A stretch of DNA of 64,000 nt. Origin: a candidate division BRC1 bacterium ADurb.Bin183. Its GTDB lineage: Bacteria > Sumerlaeota > Sumerlaeia > MWCT01. How positions within the stretch are numbered: position 1 is the stretch's first letter; every line of letters begins with the position of its first letter. Of the stretch, positions 47,626-56,220 are shown one piece after another. The stretch lies in the NCBI GenBank assembly GCA_002070185.1, contig MWCT01000006.1, positions 67,001-131,000 of the forward strand, read 5' to 3'. The notes below the pieces were generated by a model. It did no database searches and was not told the origin of the DNA. It saw nothing but the letters and a program-made list of their open reading frames with translations. A program made the translations under genes and the position numbers.

Positions 47626-49044
47626 CTATTTCTTCCGCAGCGCGCCCGCCATCGCCGCCGCCGCTCGAAACCGCGCCTTCAACTGTCCCCAATTCCTCAA
47701 ACGCGCCAACTCTTTTAATATCCTCGAAGGGCGCAAATAAAACTTGCGCATGGCTCGCCGCTGCGCCGATACCAAATCCTGCGCTGTCAGCGCCTCCGTC
47801 CGCAGAACTGCCGAGCCCTCCTCCTCATATTGATTCCAGTCGTCCGTTGCCAGCCAGCCGTTCTTGTGCGCAATGTCGTAAAGCTCTGTGCCGGGGAAGG
47901 GAGTCGCCACGTGGAAATTCACATAATCTGGCTCTAATTCCCGAGCAAATCGGATGGATTCCTCGATAGTCTCCGCCGTTTCTCCCGGCAGCCCGATGAT
48001 GAAATACGCCATAGATAAAAGCCCCGCTTTGCGCGTTAGTCGAATGGCATTGCGCGAATCCTCCAATTTGATCCTCTTCTTCGCCGCGTCCAAAATAGCC
48101 TGATTGCCCGATTCTAAGCCATAAGAAACGAGAAGGCATCCCGCCCGTTTCATCTTCTTCAGCATCTCCAAATCCACCGCATCCACGCGGCTATTGCAAA
48201 TCCAACGGAATTGCAGCCCTTCCTCCAACACCCCATCCAGAAAACGGTTTACCCATCTTTTATCCAGCGTCAAAGAGTCCGTCATAAAAACAACATTGCG
48301 GATGCCGAGCGTTCGCTTCATCTCCACAATTTCCGCAATCACATTCTCCGAACTCCGCGCGCGAATCCTGCCGCCCCAAACCTTCCCCGCTCGGCAGAAT
48401 GTGCATTTCCACGGACATCCCCGCGTTGGAATGATAGTGGCAAAAGGCTCGCCCTCAAAGAACGGCATGTGATATTTTTCATTCGGCAGCAGATGCCGCG
48501 CCGGAAAGGGGAGCGAGTCTAAATCGGAAATATAAGGACATTCCGATGCGGCTAAAATTTCTCCATCCCGCCTAATCGCCAGACCCGCTATTCCAACTTG
48601 CCCCACATCCCATTTCAGAATCACCTCCCGCAGCGTCGCCTCCGCCTCATTGATGAAAACAAAGTCCGCATCCGAGCGCCTCAGAGATTCCTCTGGCAGA
48701 GCGGAAACATGCGTTCCCACAAAGGCATAAACCGCCGGGTGTGCCTTTTTAAGATGCGCCAGAACACAAGCGTCATTCTGAAACGTCGGCGTCGTTGTAT
48801 GGATTATGATAAGCTCCGGCGCAAAACCGCCGATTATTTTCACCAAATCCTCAACCGTTTCATTCGATGCCATAGCATCAATCAGACGGACGCCGCATCC
48901 CTCTTTCAACGCCACAGCCGCAAGATAAGCCAAACCTGTCTGAGGCCAGAGCTCGCCCGCAACGGTTTTGCGACCGCAACGTCCCACCTCTTTCATATAT
49001 CGCACGCCGCTCATCATCGGCGGATTAAGAAAAAAAATCTTCAT
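47626..49044 (-). CDS. B12-binding-domain radical SAM protein
   Basis: The 472-aa protein has an N-terminal cobalamin-binding-like Rossmann domain (about 1-150: FLNPPMMSGVRY, ELIIIHTTTPTFQND, FVGTHVSALPE) and a radical SAM core with the motif RGCPWKCTFC near 214, FMTDSLTLDKRWVN, YGLESGNQAILDAAKKRI and FIIGLPGETAETI. These enzymes include methyltransferases and BchE-like cyclases; the substrate is unknown. The usual D-x-H-x-x-G B12 motif is not evident, so B12 use is uncertain. It lies between DUF5989 and a GT2, perhaps in glycan or lipid tailoring. Confidence 0.9.
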   Translation of the reverse strand: MKIFFLNPPMMSGVRYMKEVGRCGRKTVAGELWPQTGLAYLAAVALKEGCGVRLIDAMASNETVEDLVKIIGGFAPELIIIHTTTPTFQNDACVLAHLKKAHPAVYAFVGTHVSALPEESLRRSDADFVFINEAEATLREVILKWDVGQVGIAGLAIRRDGEILAASECPYISDLDSLPFPARHLLPNEKYHMPFFEGEPFATIIPTRGCPWKCTFCRAGKVWGGRIRARSSENVIAEIVEMKRTLGIRNVVFMTDSLTLDKRWVNRFLDGVLEEGLQFRWICNSRVDAVDLEMLKKMKRAGCLLVSYGLESGNQAILDAAKKRIKLEDSRNAIRLTRKAGLLSMAYFIIGLPGETAETIEESIRFARELEPDYVNFHVATPFPGTELYDIAHKNGWLATDDWNQYEEEGSAVLRTEALTAQDLVSAQRRAMRKFYLRPSRILKELARLRNWGQLKARFRAAAAMAGALRKK

Positions 49045-49068
49045 AATTCAAAATTCGCTGATTGCGGT

Positions 49069-49953
49069 TTACTTTCCATGGCTTCGCGCTATCAAATCGG
49101 CAAGCATGCCGATGGCAATGATTTGCACGCCGGAAAGACTCAAGACCGAAATTGTGCCATCCATAATTTGTTGAAGATAAAGCCCGCTGTAAATGAGCAC
49201 CCCCATTGCAAGGAAAAAGAACAAAAAACCCACCGGCAAACATATTTTGAGAGGATTAAAATAAAGAACCGTCCGCAAAATCGTCAGAAAAATATTCTTC
49301 GTGTCCCGAATCGGACGAATCTTTGACCTCCCTTTCCTCTTGTGATAATCAATCGGGATATATTTAATCCGCAGGTCGTCGCACAAAAAGGCAAGCGTGA
49401 TAGTTGTCGTCAGCGAAAAACCACGCGGAAGAAGATGAAAATAAGGCAGGACGTCATCTTTGCGAAACGCGCGCAAACCCGAATTCAAATCCGGAATACG
49501 CTGCTCTGCAAGGTAATTGGCAATAGCGCCTAAAACCCATTTGGCAGGTTGGCGTAAAAGAGGAACATGAACCGAATCCCCCGTTCGCGCCCCCACAACC
49601 ATTTCGCAATCCTCCAAAACCTCAACCAGTTTAGGTATGGCGGACGCGGGATACGTCCCATCAGCATCGCTAATCACAATAACCTCGCCTTTGCTATGAC
49701 GCAAACCTGTTTTGATGGCAGCCCCGTATCCCATATTTTGCAAGTGAACGTGAAATTGCTCTAACAAACCGACAAGCGGCGGCAAATCAAGCCCATCTGT
49801 GGACCCATCATCCACAACAATAATTTCAAATCGGAACGCATCCCCAATAGCAGCTCGAATGTCCCGCAGCGTTGCCTCAATTGTTTCCCGCTCATTAAAA
49901 ACCGGCAGAATAATTGAGACCGCCGGCGCTTCCTGCTCGCGTGATTTATCCAT
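49069..49953 (-). CDS. family 2 glycosyltransferase (dolichol-P-mannose-synthase-like) with TMs
   Basis: The 294-aa protein has the GT-A signatures SIILPVFNERETIEATL, IIVVDDGSTDG, and the metal-binding VISDADGTYP, then RQPAKWVLGAIANYLAEQRIPDLNSGLRAF. Two C-terminal TM helices (CLPVGFLFFFLAMGVLIYSG, and about 270-290) anchor it. It probably transfers a sugar to polyprenyl phosphate on the cytoplasmic face. The radical SAM gene follows 24 nt downstream on the same strand. Confidence 0.92.
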   Translation of the reverse strand: MDKSREQEAPAVSIILPVFNERETIEATLRDIRAAIGDAFRFEIIVVDDGSTDGLDLPPLVGLLEQFHVHLQNMGYGAAIKTGLRHSKGEVIVISDADGTYPASAIPKLVEVLEDCEMVVGARTGDSVHVPLLRQPAKWVLGAIANYLAEQRIPDLNSGLRAFRKDDVLPYFHLLPRGFSLTTTITLAFLCDDLRIKYIPIDYHKRKGRSKIRPIRDTKNIFLTILRTVLYFNPLKICLPVGFLFFFLAMGVLIYSGLYLQQIMDGTISVLSLSGVQIIAIGMLADLIARSHGK

Positions 49954-50084
49954 GTTTTGGCTCGCTAACCGTAAAATATTTCCATTTCATATTCCACGCC
50001 GCATCCCATCATCAAGATAAATCATCCAAAACACACCAGCTTGCAGATATATCGTAATCATAAAAAAACCTTTATTAAAAAATA

Positions 50085-50113
50085 TTGACTTCATTTTTGC
50101 AATCCAATAGGAA
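50085..50113 (+). promoter_or_regulatory. weak candidate promoter for the DegT-ribD-udk-hldE group
   Basis: TTGACT (50085-50090), 17 nt, then TAGGAA (50108-50113). The -10 is poor. The rest of the 233-nt divergent gap (49954-50186) shows no other feature. Confidence 0.3.
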
Positions 50114-50186
50114 AACATGTCTTTTTTCGAAGGGCATGTTTGAAATTTAACGGGTTTTTTTATTCTACCGCCAGAAAGGGAAACAA

Positions 50187-51290
50187 ATGAAAGTACCGTT
50201 TGTTAGGACATTTGACCAGCATGAGTATATCATGAGTAACATCATGAAACGAATCGAAGATATCATCCGCGCGGATTCTTTCATTCTCGGTCCCGTTGTG
50301 GAAAAATTCGAGGCAAAATTTGCCCAGATGATGGGCGTCAAACATGCCGTCGGCGTCGCCTCCGGCACAGATGCCATCCTCCTCTCCTTGCGCCTCCTCG
50401 ACCTTCAGCCGGACGATCAAGTCATCTTTCCCGTTTTTGGCAGAGTCGCAATTCCCATGGCGGTTTTGCGCGTCGGCGCAGCGCCGATTTTTGTGGATGT
50501 TGATCCCCTGAGCGGTCTTTTGGACCTTGCCAAACTGGAGGGCGCCATCAATCAAAACACCCGCGTCATCATTGCAACGCATCTTTATGGCAAAGCCCTC
50601 AATATGAATGGCTTGATGGAACTTGCCCGCAAGCATAACATCGCTGTTATCGAAGATTGCGCACAGGCGGCGGGCGGTCAATTCCACGGACGCAGCCTCG
50701 GCGCATTCGGGATTTCCGGATGCTTCAGCTTCAATCCCCAGTCCAATCTCGGAGGCATTGGCGAGGGCGGCATGGTCATTACCGATGTTGATGAATATGC
50801 TGAGCGCCTGCGAAAATTCCGAGATCACGGTCGCCTTGACGAGCGATACTTTGATGAAATTGGATATAACAGCCACATGAACGCCATTCAAGCGGCTGTC
50901 TTAAACTTGAAACTTGAAGAACTGGATGAATCCAATGCCGAGCGAATCGAAAACGCACGTTTTTATAACCGCCAGTTTTCCGAATTAAACGCCGTCCTTC
51001 CCGAAGCGCCGGATAACAACGCGCATGTTTTCAATACCTACACCATTCAAGTTGCCCAGCGGGACGCTATGGAAATCTATCTCAAAGAAAAAAAGATCGG
51101 ATGCGGCATTTATTATCCCATCCCGCTTCACCTCCAGCCTTGCTTTGATTACCTTGGTTACAAGGAAGGCGACTTCCCGCAGGCAGAACAACTTGCCAAG
51201 CGCGTGATTTCTCTGCCCGTCTTTCCCGGTCTCAAACGGCAGGAAATCAACTACGTCGCCCAGACCGTCAAAGAATTCCTCAACGGATAA
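50187..51290 (+). CDS. DegT/DnrJ/EryC1 aminotransferase-family protein lacking the PLP lysine
   Basis: The 367-aa protein is a DegT-family fold-type I protein: VGVASGTDAILLSLRL, the PLP-stacking Asp in IAVIEDCAQAAGG, CFSFNPQSNLGGIGEGGMV, and the C-terminal YYPIPLHLQPCFDYLGY. In sugar aminotransferases the sequence is SFxPxKNLG, and that Lys holds PLP; here the position is Ser186 (TCC at 50742-50744). It cannot make the internal aldimine, so it may be a dehydratase-like or regulatory relative. Spacing to ribD is 13 nt. Family sure; activity open. Confidence 0.88.
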   Translation: MKVPFVRTFDQHEYIMSNIMKRIEDIIRADSFILGPVVEKFEAKFAQMMGVKHAVGVASGTDAILLSLRLLDLQPDDQVIFPVFGRVAIPMAVLRVGAAPIFVDVDPLSGLLDLAKLEGAINQNTRVIIATHLYGKALNMNGLMELARKHNIAVIEDCAQAAGGQFHGRSLGAFGISGCFSFNPQSNLGGIGEGGMVITDVDEYAERLRKFRDHGRLDERYFDEIGYNSHMNAIQAAVLNLKLEELDESNAERIENARFYNRQFSELNAVLPEAPDNNAHVFNTYTIQVAQRDAMEIYLKEKKIGCGIYYPIPLHLQPCFDYLGYKEGDFPQAEQLAKRVISLPVFPGLKRQEINYVAQTVKEFLNG

Positions 51291-51303
51291 CGGATAATGG
51301 GGA

Positions 51304-52467
51304 ATGAATGATGAAAAAGGCATAAAAGACGGTTCCAAAAAACACCGTCCAATGCCCACTGTCAAAAAACAAACGGATATTTTTTTCATGCAACGCGCGC
51401 TTGAACTGGCAGCTCAAGCCCGCGGGCAGACATCCCCCAATCCTATGGTCGGCGCGGTTCTCGTTAAAAATGGCAAAATAATCGCAGAAGCCTGGCATCA
51501 AAAAGCCGGCGAAGATCACGCCGAGCGCATCGCCCTTAAAAAAGCAGGCAAATCCGCGCAAGGCGCAACACTTTATGTTTCCCTTGAACCCTGTTGCCAT
51601 TTTGGCAAAACGCCCCCCTGCGTTGATATCATCAAACAATCCGGCGTCTCTCGCGTTGTGGCTGCCGTCCGCGACCCATTCCCCCAAGTCTCCGGCAAAG
51701 GATTTGACGTTTTGAAAGACGCCGGCATTGAAGTCGTTGAAGGCGTGCTTGAAAAAGAAGCCCGACGCCTCAACGAAGTATTCTTCACCGTCCACGAAAA
51801 AAAACGCCCCTTTGTCATGCTCAAATGGGCGATGTCCCTTGATGGTAGAACATCCGATGACTGGGGGCATTCGAAATGGATTACATGTGAACAATCCCGA
51901 GAGTTTGCCCATCGTCTTCGCTCATGGCATGACGCCATTTTAGTCGGCGTCGGAACTATCATCGCTGATAAACCAAAACTCACCGTGAGACTGCGGGACT
52001 TCAATCGAACCCAGCCAGCCTGTATTATACTTGACCCGAAACTTGATACGCCTCCCGACTCCCCTTGTTTCAATGAAGACCATGAGATTTACATTATATC
52101 CAGCCCCATCAAAGGTATCGCCTTAAAAAATAAAGCGGAAAAACTCATCCAGAAAAAAGCAAAAATCATTTCGATTGACGCACATAATGAAAAGTTTCAT
52201 ATACCAACTGTTTTAAAAGAATTGCTGCAAGCCGGCATTCAATCCATTTTTGTCGAAGGCGGGCGGTGCGTGGCGGGGAGTTTTTTCGAGGCGGAGGTTG
52301 TGGACAAAATTGGCGCATTCATCGCCCCCAAAATCATCGGCGGCTTTGCGCCTACTTCCCCCCTGATTTGCAATCCTTCATGCAATAAAGATTTTCGCCC
52401 GCTGCAAGATGTCGCAATAAAAACCATCGGCTCTGATGTTTATATTGAAGCCTATCTGACTTTGTAA
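51304..52467 (+). CDS. ribD: bifunctional riboflavin deaminase/reductase
   Basis: RibD performs the second and third steps of riboflavin synthesis. The 387-aa protein has a deaminase domain with Zn motif HAERIAL and PCCHFGKTPPC (H-A-E ... P-C-x8-C), PNPMVGAVLVKNG, and a reductase domain (from about 165) with MSLDGRTSDDWGHSKWITCE and IQSIFVEGGRCVAGSFFE. An extra N-terminal 25 residues is present because the ORF begins at ATG 51304; a later Met at MQRALELA is the family start. It sits between a DegT-like gene and udk, not with other rib genes. Confidence 0.93.
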   Translation: MNDEKGIKDGSKKHRPMPTVKKQTDIFFMQRALELAAQARGQTSPNPMVGAVLVKNGKIIAEAWHQKAGEDHAERIALKKAGKSAQGATLYVSLEPCCHFGKTPPCVDIIKQSGVSRVVAAVRDPFPQVSGKGFDVLKDAGIEVVEGVLEKEARRLNEVFFTVHEKKRPFVMLKWAMSLDGRTSDDWGHSKWITCEQSREFAHRLRSWHDAILVGVGTIIADKPKLTVRLRDFNRTQPACIILDPKLDTPPDSPCFNEDHEIYIISSPIKGIALKNKAEKLIQKKAKIISIDAHNEKFHIPTVLKELLQAGIQSIFVEGGRCVAGSFFEAEVVDKIGAFIAPKIIGGFAPTSPLICNPSCNKDFRPLQDVAIKTIGSDVYIEAYLTL

Positions 52468-52505
52468 AATTTACCGGTTTGGCTATTTCATAAAGGGAGG
52501 TTGCA

Positions 52506-53150
52506 ATGAAGAGAATGTTGATGGGCATCGCCGGCGGCACCGGCTCCGGCAAAACCACCGTTGCCAAAGCCATCAGACGCCACATATCCGAAGAAGAAGT
52601 CGTGCTCATCAGCCATGACATGTATTACAACGACAACAGCCATCTCTCCATTGAAAAGCGCGAAAAAATCAATTATGATCACCCAGATGCGCTCGATAAT
52701 GACCTGTTTATCAAACACCTAATAGCATTACGCGATGGATGCGAAATCCAGCGCCCCATCTACAACTTCAGCACACACACGCGCATGGCAGAAACGATTC
52801 TTATCAAACCCGCCCATGTCATCATCGTGGAAGGCATCCTTGTTCTGGCTCACCCCGAACTCCGCAAACTCCTTGATATAAAAATATTCGTGGATACCGA
52901 CCCTGATGTCCGCTTCATACGCCGCCTCACCCGCGATGTCAAAGAACGCGGACGTTCAGTCCAGTCGGTCATTGACCAGTATCTCAATGTCGTCCGCCTC
53001 ATGCACATGGAATTTGTCGAACCCTCCAAACGCTTTGCCGATATCATTGTGCCAGAAGGCGGATTCAACCAAGTGGCGATTGATATCATCATTACAAAAA
53101 TACGGAGCATTTTGAATGAAAGCAAAACCAGTTCAAATGGCGGGCGTTAA
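52506..53150 (+). CDS. udk: uridine kinase
   Basis: Udk phosphorylates uridine and cytidine in pyrimidine salvage. The 214-aa P-loop kinase has [73 protein letters not shown] and ERGRS, all typical in order and length. AGGGAGG lies upstream of ATG 52506. The 3' end overlaps the hldE start by 35 nt. Confidence 0.95.
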   Translation: MKRMLMGIAGGTGSGKTTVAKAIRRHISEEEVVLISHDMYYNDNSHLSIEKREKINYDHPDALDNDLFIKHLIALRDGCEIQRPIYNFSTHTRMAETILIKPAHVIIVEGILVLAHPELRKLLDIKIFVDTDPDVRFIRRLTRDVKERGRSVQSVIDQYLNVVRLMHMEFVEPSKRFADIIVPEGGFNQVAIDIIITKIRSILNESKTSSNGGR

Positions 53151-54597
53151 CCCTTCCATCTTTAACCATTACAAAACACTCCGAATTCTTGTCATCGGAG
53201 ATGTGATGTTAGACCATTATATTCAGGCGGATGTCGAGCGGACTTCTCCCGAAGCGCCGGTGATTATCGCCGCCGTGCAGTCCGAGCGTTATGTGGCGGG
53301 CGGCGCGGCAAATGTGGCAGCCAATCTCCGCGCCATGGGAGCCGCCGTTTTAATGGCAGGCTTGACGGGCAAAGATGAAAACGGCGCCCAATTGCGCTCT
53401 ATCTTGCAGGAAAAAAACATCTCCACCGCCCTCCTTTTTCCAGAAGCAGGACGCCCCACAACGCTTAAAACCCGCATCATGGCGCGCGGACAACAGATTC
53501 TCAGAATTGACCGCGAAGTCAAAAACCCCCCATCCCCGAATTTTTTGAAAAAGATTACAGCATTCCTAAACAAAAAATCAAACAGACTGGATGGCGTCAT
53601 CATCTCCGATTATGCAAAAGGATTGTGTTCAAAGGAGCTACTCCAGCCGATTTTCAAAATCCTTAAACAACGCCGCATCCCCGTTTTGTGCGACCCAAAA
53701 GGGAAAGATTTTGCCAAATACCGCGGCGTAAATGTTATTACCCCTAATCTAAGAGAGGCGCAGGATGCTTCAGACATCCCCATCGCCGATAATGCCTCTC
53801 TTGAACGCGCGGCAAAATTTATTTTGAAAAAAACAGCCGCAAATAATGTTGTCATTACCCGCGGCGCCGACGGTGTTTCCCTGTTTGGATTAAACCAAAA
53901 CCCCGTTCACATCTCCGCCCATGCCCGCGAGGTTTATGACGTTACAGGAGCGGGCGATACCTTCATCAGCCATTTTGCCCTTGCGTATTTTTCAGGGATG
54001 CCTCCGCACAAGGCGGCGGAATTGGGCAATTACGCCAGCGCCATTACAGTCGGAAAACTCGGCGTCGTTGTGGTCAAACCCGATGAACTCGCCTCATTTA
54101 TTCGCAGCGAAACATTCGGCTCAAAAAGCAAATCCCTTGATGAAATGGTTGAAATTGTTAAACATCTGAAATCATCCGGAAAAAAAGTCGTCTTTACAAA
54201 CGGATGCTTTGACCTGATTCATATCGGGCATATAAAATTTTTGCAAGCCGCCCGCGCCCTCGGTGATTGCCTTATCGTCGGTATCAATACCGACGCCTCC
54301 GTCAGAAAGGTCAAAGGACCCGGTCGCCCGCTTATTGGCGAAAATGAAAGAGCGGATTTTCTCTCATCTCTGCATTGGGTGGATTATGTGGTTCTCTTTG
54401 ACGAGGCAACGCCCGAACCCATGCTGCGCGCGCTTATGCCAGATGTTCTGGTCAAGGGCAAAAACCACAAGCCCGATGAAGTGGTTGGCGCTGAAATAGT
54501 AAAGGGCAGCGGCGGAACTATCCACCGTCTGCCCCTTTTTTCCAATATCTCAACTTCAGAAATTTTTGATATGATTAAAAACCAGACCCGCAAATAA
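53116..54597 (+). CDS. hldE: bifunctional heptose-7-phosphate kinase / heptose-1-phosphate adenylyltransferase
   Basis: HldE makes ADP-heptose for the LPS inner core. The 493-aa protein has a PfkB-type kinase domain (about 20-335; [26 protein letters not shown], and DVTGAGDTF with the catalytic Asp) and a nucleotidyltransferase domain (about 355-490; [18 protein letters not shown] and [18 protein letters not shown]). The two-domain form is that of enterobacterial RfaE/HldE. It marks an LPS-bearing outer membrane. ATG 53116 overlaps udk by 35 nt; ATG 53137 is an alternative. Confidence 0.93.
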   Translation: MKAKPVQMAGVNPSIFNHYKTLRILVIGDVMLDHYIQADVERTSPEAPVIIAAVQSERYVAGGAANVAANLRAMGAAVLMAGLTGKDENGAQLRSILQEKNISTALLFPEAGRPTTLKTRIMARGQQILRIDREVKNPPSPNFLKKITAFLNKKSNRLDGVIISDYAKGLCSKELLQPIFKILKQRRIPVLCDPKGKDFAKYRGVNVITPNLREAQDASDIPIADNASLERAAKFILKKTAANNVVITRGADGVSLFGLNQNPVHISAHAREVYDVTGAGDTFISHFALAYFSGMPPHKAAELGNYASAITVGKLGVVVVKPDELASFIRSETFGSKSKSLDEMVEIVKHLKSSGKKVVFTNGCFDLIHIGHIKFLQAARALGDCLIVGINTDASVRKVKGPGRPLIGENERADFLSSLHWVDYVVLFDEATPEPMLRALMPDVLVKGKNHKPDEVVGAEIVKGSGGTIHRLPLFSNISTSEIFDMIKNQTRK

Positions 54598-54630
54598 AAC
54601 AGGGAACAATCTCATGAGGGAATAACTCGA

Positions 54631-55626
54631 TTATTCCTCAGGTTCCAATCCGGGGGAAGGAGCAGGTCCTTCATCATAAGGCTGCTCTCTAAAGTAATTT
54701 GCCCGTTCCTCCTGCGGCAGATTTTCAATATAAGGTCCCGCAAGACCTGTTCCTTCAGTCGGGCGAGCAGTCGGAGCCTGCGGTGCGGCTTGATTGCGAA
54801 TCTGCGCGCCGGGACGCTGTCCCCGCGGTCCGCCCTTTTCAATTCGTGCGCCCGCAGGAATAAAGCTTCTCATGCCTTCAAGAGATATTTCAACATCCAC
54901 TTCGCAAATGCCATCCTCTAAATGGCGCGTCTCAACCCTGCGAGCGCCCCTCAAAAAGGCATTAAACCGCGTTTTAATCTCGTCATTCTCCGTTACAAAG
55001 TTGCGGACCGTCGTATTGGCAGTCACCTTGACGCCCTTGATATTCTCGCCCAATTGACGCAGGGCGTCAAGATGAGCGGCGCGCTCCGCCATAACCTTGC
55101 CCTGAGCCGTGTCCACCATATCTTCCGGCGCAACGCCTGAACCCGTCGCCTTGATTACAAGATGATACCAGGACTCTTCAGGTGCCGGCGTATCTCGGAT
55201 GATTGGCGGTTCCCCGCCAACAGGATTGGGCACACCGTGTCCCTCCGCCGTGATAACATCGCTATGATAGGCGAAACTTCTATGCAAAGCCCTTTGAAGC
55301 GCGGCAACCGGCAACTCCATCCGAACCGTGCAAACACCATCGGGATCCCAACGAGTGTCCACAACTTGAGCCCCTCGTAAAATCGCTTCAACATTAGTGT
55401 GGATTTCGTCGTTTTCGGTGACAAAATTCCTGACAGTTGTTCGCGAGTCAAGACGCACACCATAAACTGTTTCAGCAAGGCTGCGCTGAGCATCGCTGAT
55501 AGCTGCCTTTTTCGCCATCAATTTCGCCTGTTGCGGAGAACTCACAACCGTTTGAGCAGTTGCCATCGCCGCAAAGAGGACGAATATTGCCATCCATACC
55601 GCGAATTTTTTGATTTGGGTCGTCAT
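54631..55626 (-). CDS. exported protein with two LPP20-like domains
   Basis: The 331-aa protein has a signal peptide (KFAVWMAIFVLFAAMATAQ) and two copies of an LPP20-like domain (about 30-115 and 155-245). Both contain TTVRNFVTENDEI followed by LRGA and a D/E-G-x-C-x-V strand; each is preceded by an Ala-rich helix with MAKKAAISDAQRSLAE or MAERAAHLDALRQLGE. The tail is Pro/Gly rich. Related to the next lipoprotein gene, 32 nt upstream on the same strand. Function not known; such proteins are outer-membrane or periplasmic. Confidence 0.8.
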   Translation of the reverse strand: MTTQIKKFAVWMAIFVLFAAMATAQTVVSSPQQAKLMAKKAAISDAQRSLAETVYGVRLDSRTTVRNFVTENDEIHTNVEAILRGAQVVDTRWDPDGVCTVRMELPVAALQRALHRSFAYHSDVITAEGHGVPNPVGGEPPIIRDTPAPEESWYHLVIKATGSGVAPEDMVDTAQGKVMAERAAHLDALRQLGENIKGVKVTANTTVRNFVTENDEIKTRFNAFLRGARRVETRHLEDGICEVDVEISLEGMRSFIPAGARIEKGGPRGQRPGAQIRNQAAPQAPTARPTEGTGLAGPYIENLPQEERANYFREQPYDEGPAPSPGLEPEE

Positions 55627-55658
55627 TTTAACCCCCTCCTTTCCGCTTAAAAAACAAA

Positions 55659-56045
55659 TTACCGGACAAGATTGCGAACCTGATTCATGTCAATACGCTT
55701 ATCCACTTCGCAGGTGCCATCGCTATTATAGCGAGTGTCAATAACCTGTGCGCCGCGAATGACACCCTCAACGCGCGAACGGATATAATCATTTTTTGTC
55801 ATGAAATCCTCAACTGTTGTATTAGATGTGATATGAACCCCTTTGGCGGCTTCAAGCAGCTGACGATTGGCGTCCGCCTCGGCAGCCCTTTTTGCCATCA
55901 AACGAGCCTGACCGAGCGTTTGCACATCGCCCGCCATACCGGAGCCAGTCACATGATACCAGTCCGGTGGCACATTTTTTGAGCAACCGGAAAGAGCAAT
56001 CACCGCGCCCATCAAAAACAGGGCTAAAACATGAATCTTGCGCAT
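55659..56045 (-). CDS. LPP20-like lipoprotein
   Basis: The 128-aa protein has a lipoprotein signal (LALFLMGAVIALSGC, lipobox LSGC) and one LPP20-like domain: ARLMAKRAAEADANRQLLEA, TTVEDFMTKNDYI, GAQVIDTRYNSDGTCEVD. It is a paralogue of both halves of the adjacent 331-aa protein. AAGGAG lies upstream of ATG 56045. Probably lipid-anchored in the outer membrane. Confidence 0.85.
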   Translation of the reverse strand: MRKIHVLALFLMGAVIALSGCSKNVPPDWYHVTGSGMAGDVQTLGQARLMAKRAAEADANRQLLEAAKGVHITSNTTVEDFMTKNDYIRSRVEGVIRGAQVIDTRYNSDGTCEVDKRIDMNQVRNLVR

Positions 56046-56220
56046 CGCTTCTTATCTCCTTTTTTAAAATCTACTCGATTTAATTGCCAAATTTATGCCA
56101 TCTTTAAGTGCAATTAAATCAGATTACAAAATTGAAAGCGCCTTAAAAAGCAATAAATTTGTCATTCTATCGGACATCCCAAATGTTGTAATCTCGGACA
56201 CTTGATGATATGTTAGAAAT

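Noticed and set aside
54616..54639. Hairpin GAGGGAATAA / TTATTCCTC between hldE and the LPP20-like gene as a bidirectional terminator
   Set aside because: The stem has a bulged G and no T-tract on either strand, and it overlaps the 3' end of the minus-strand gene.
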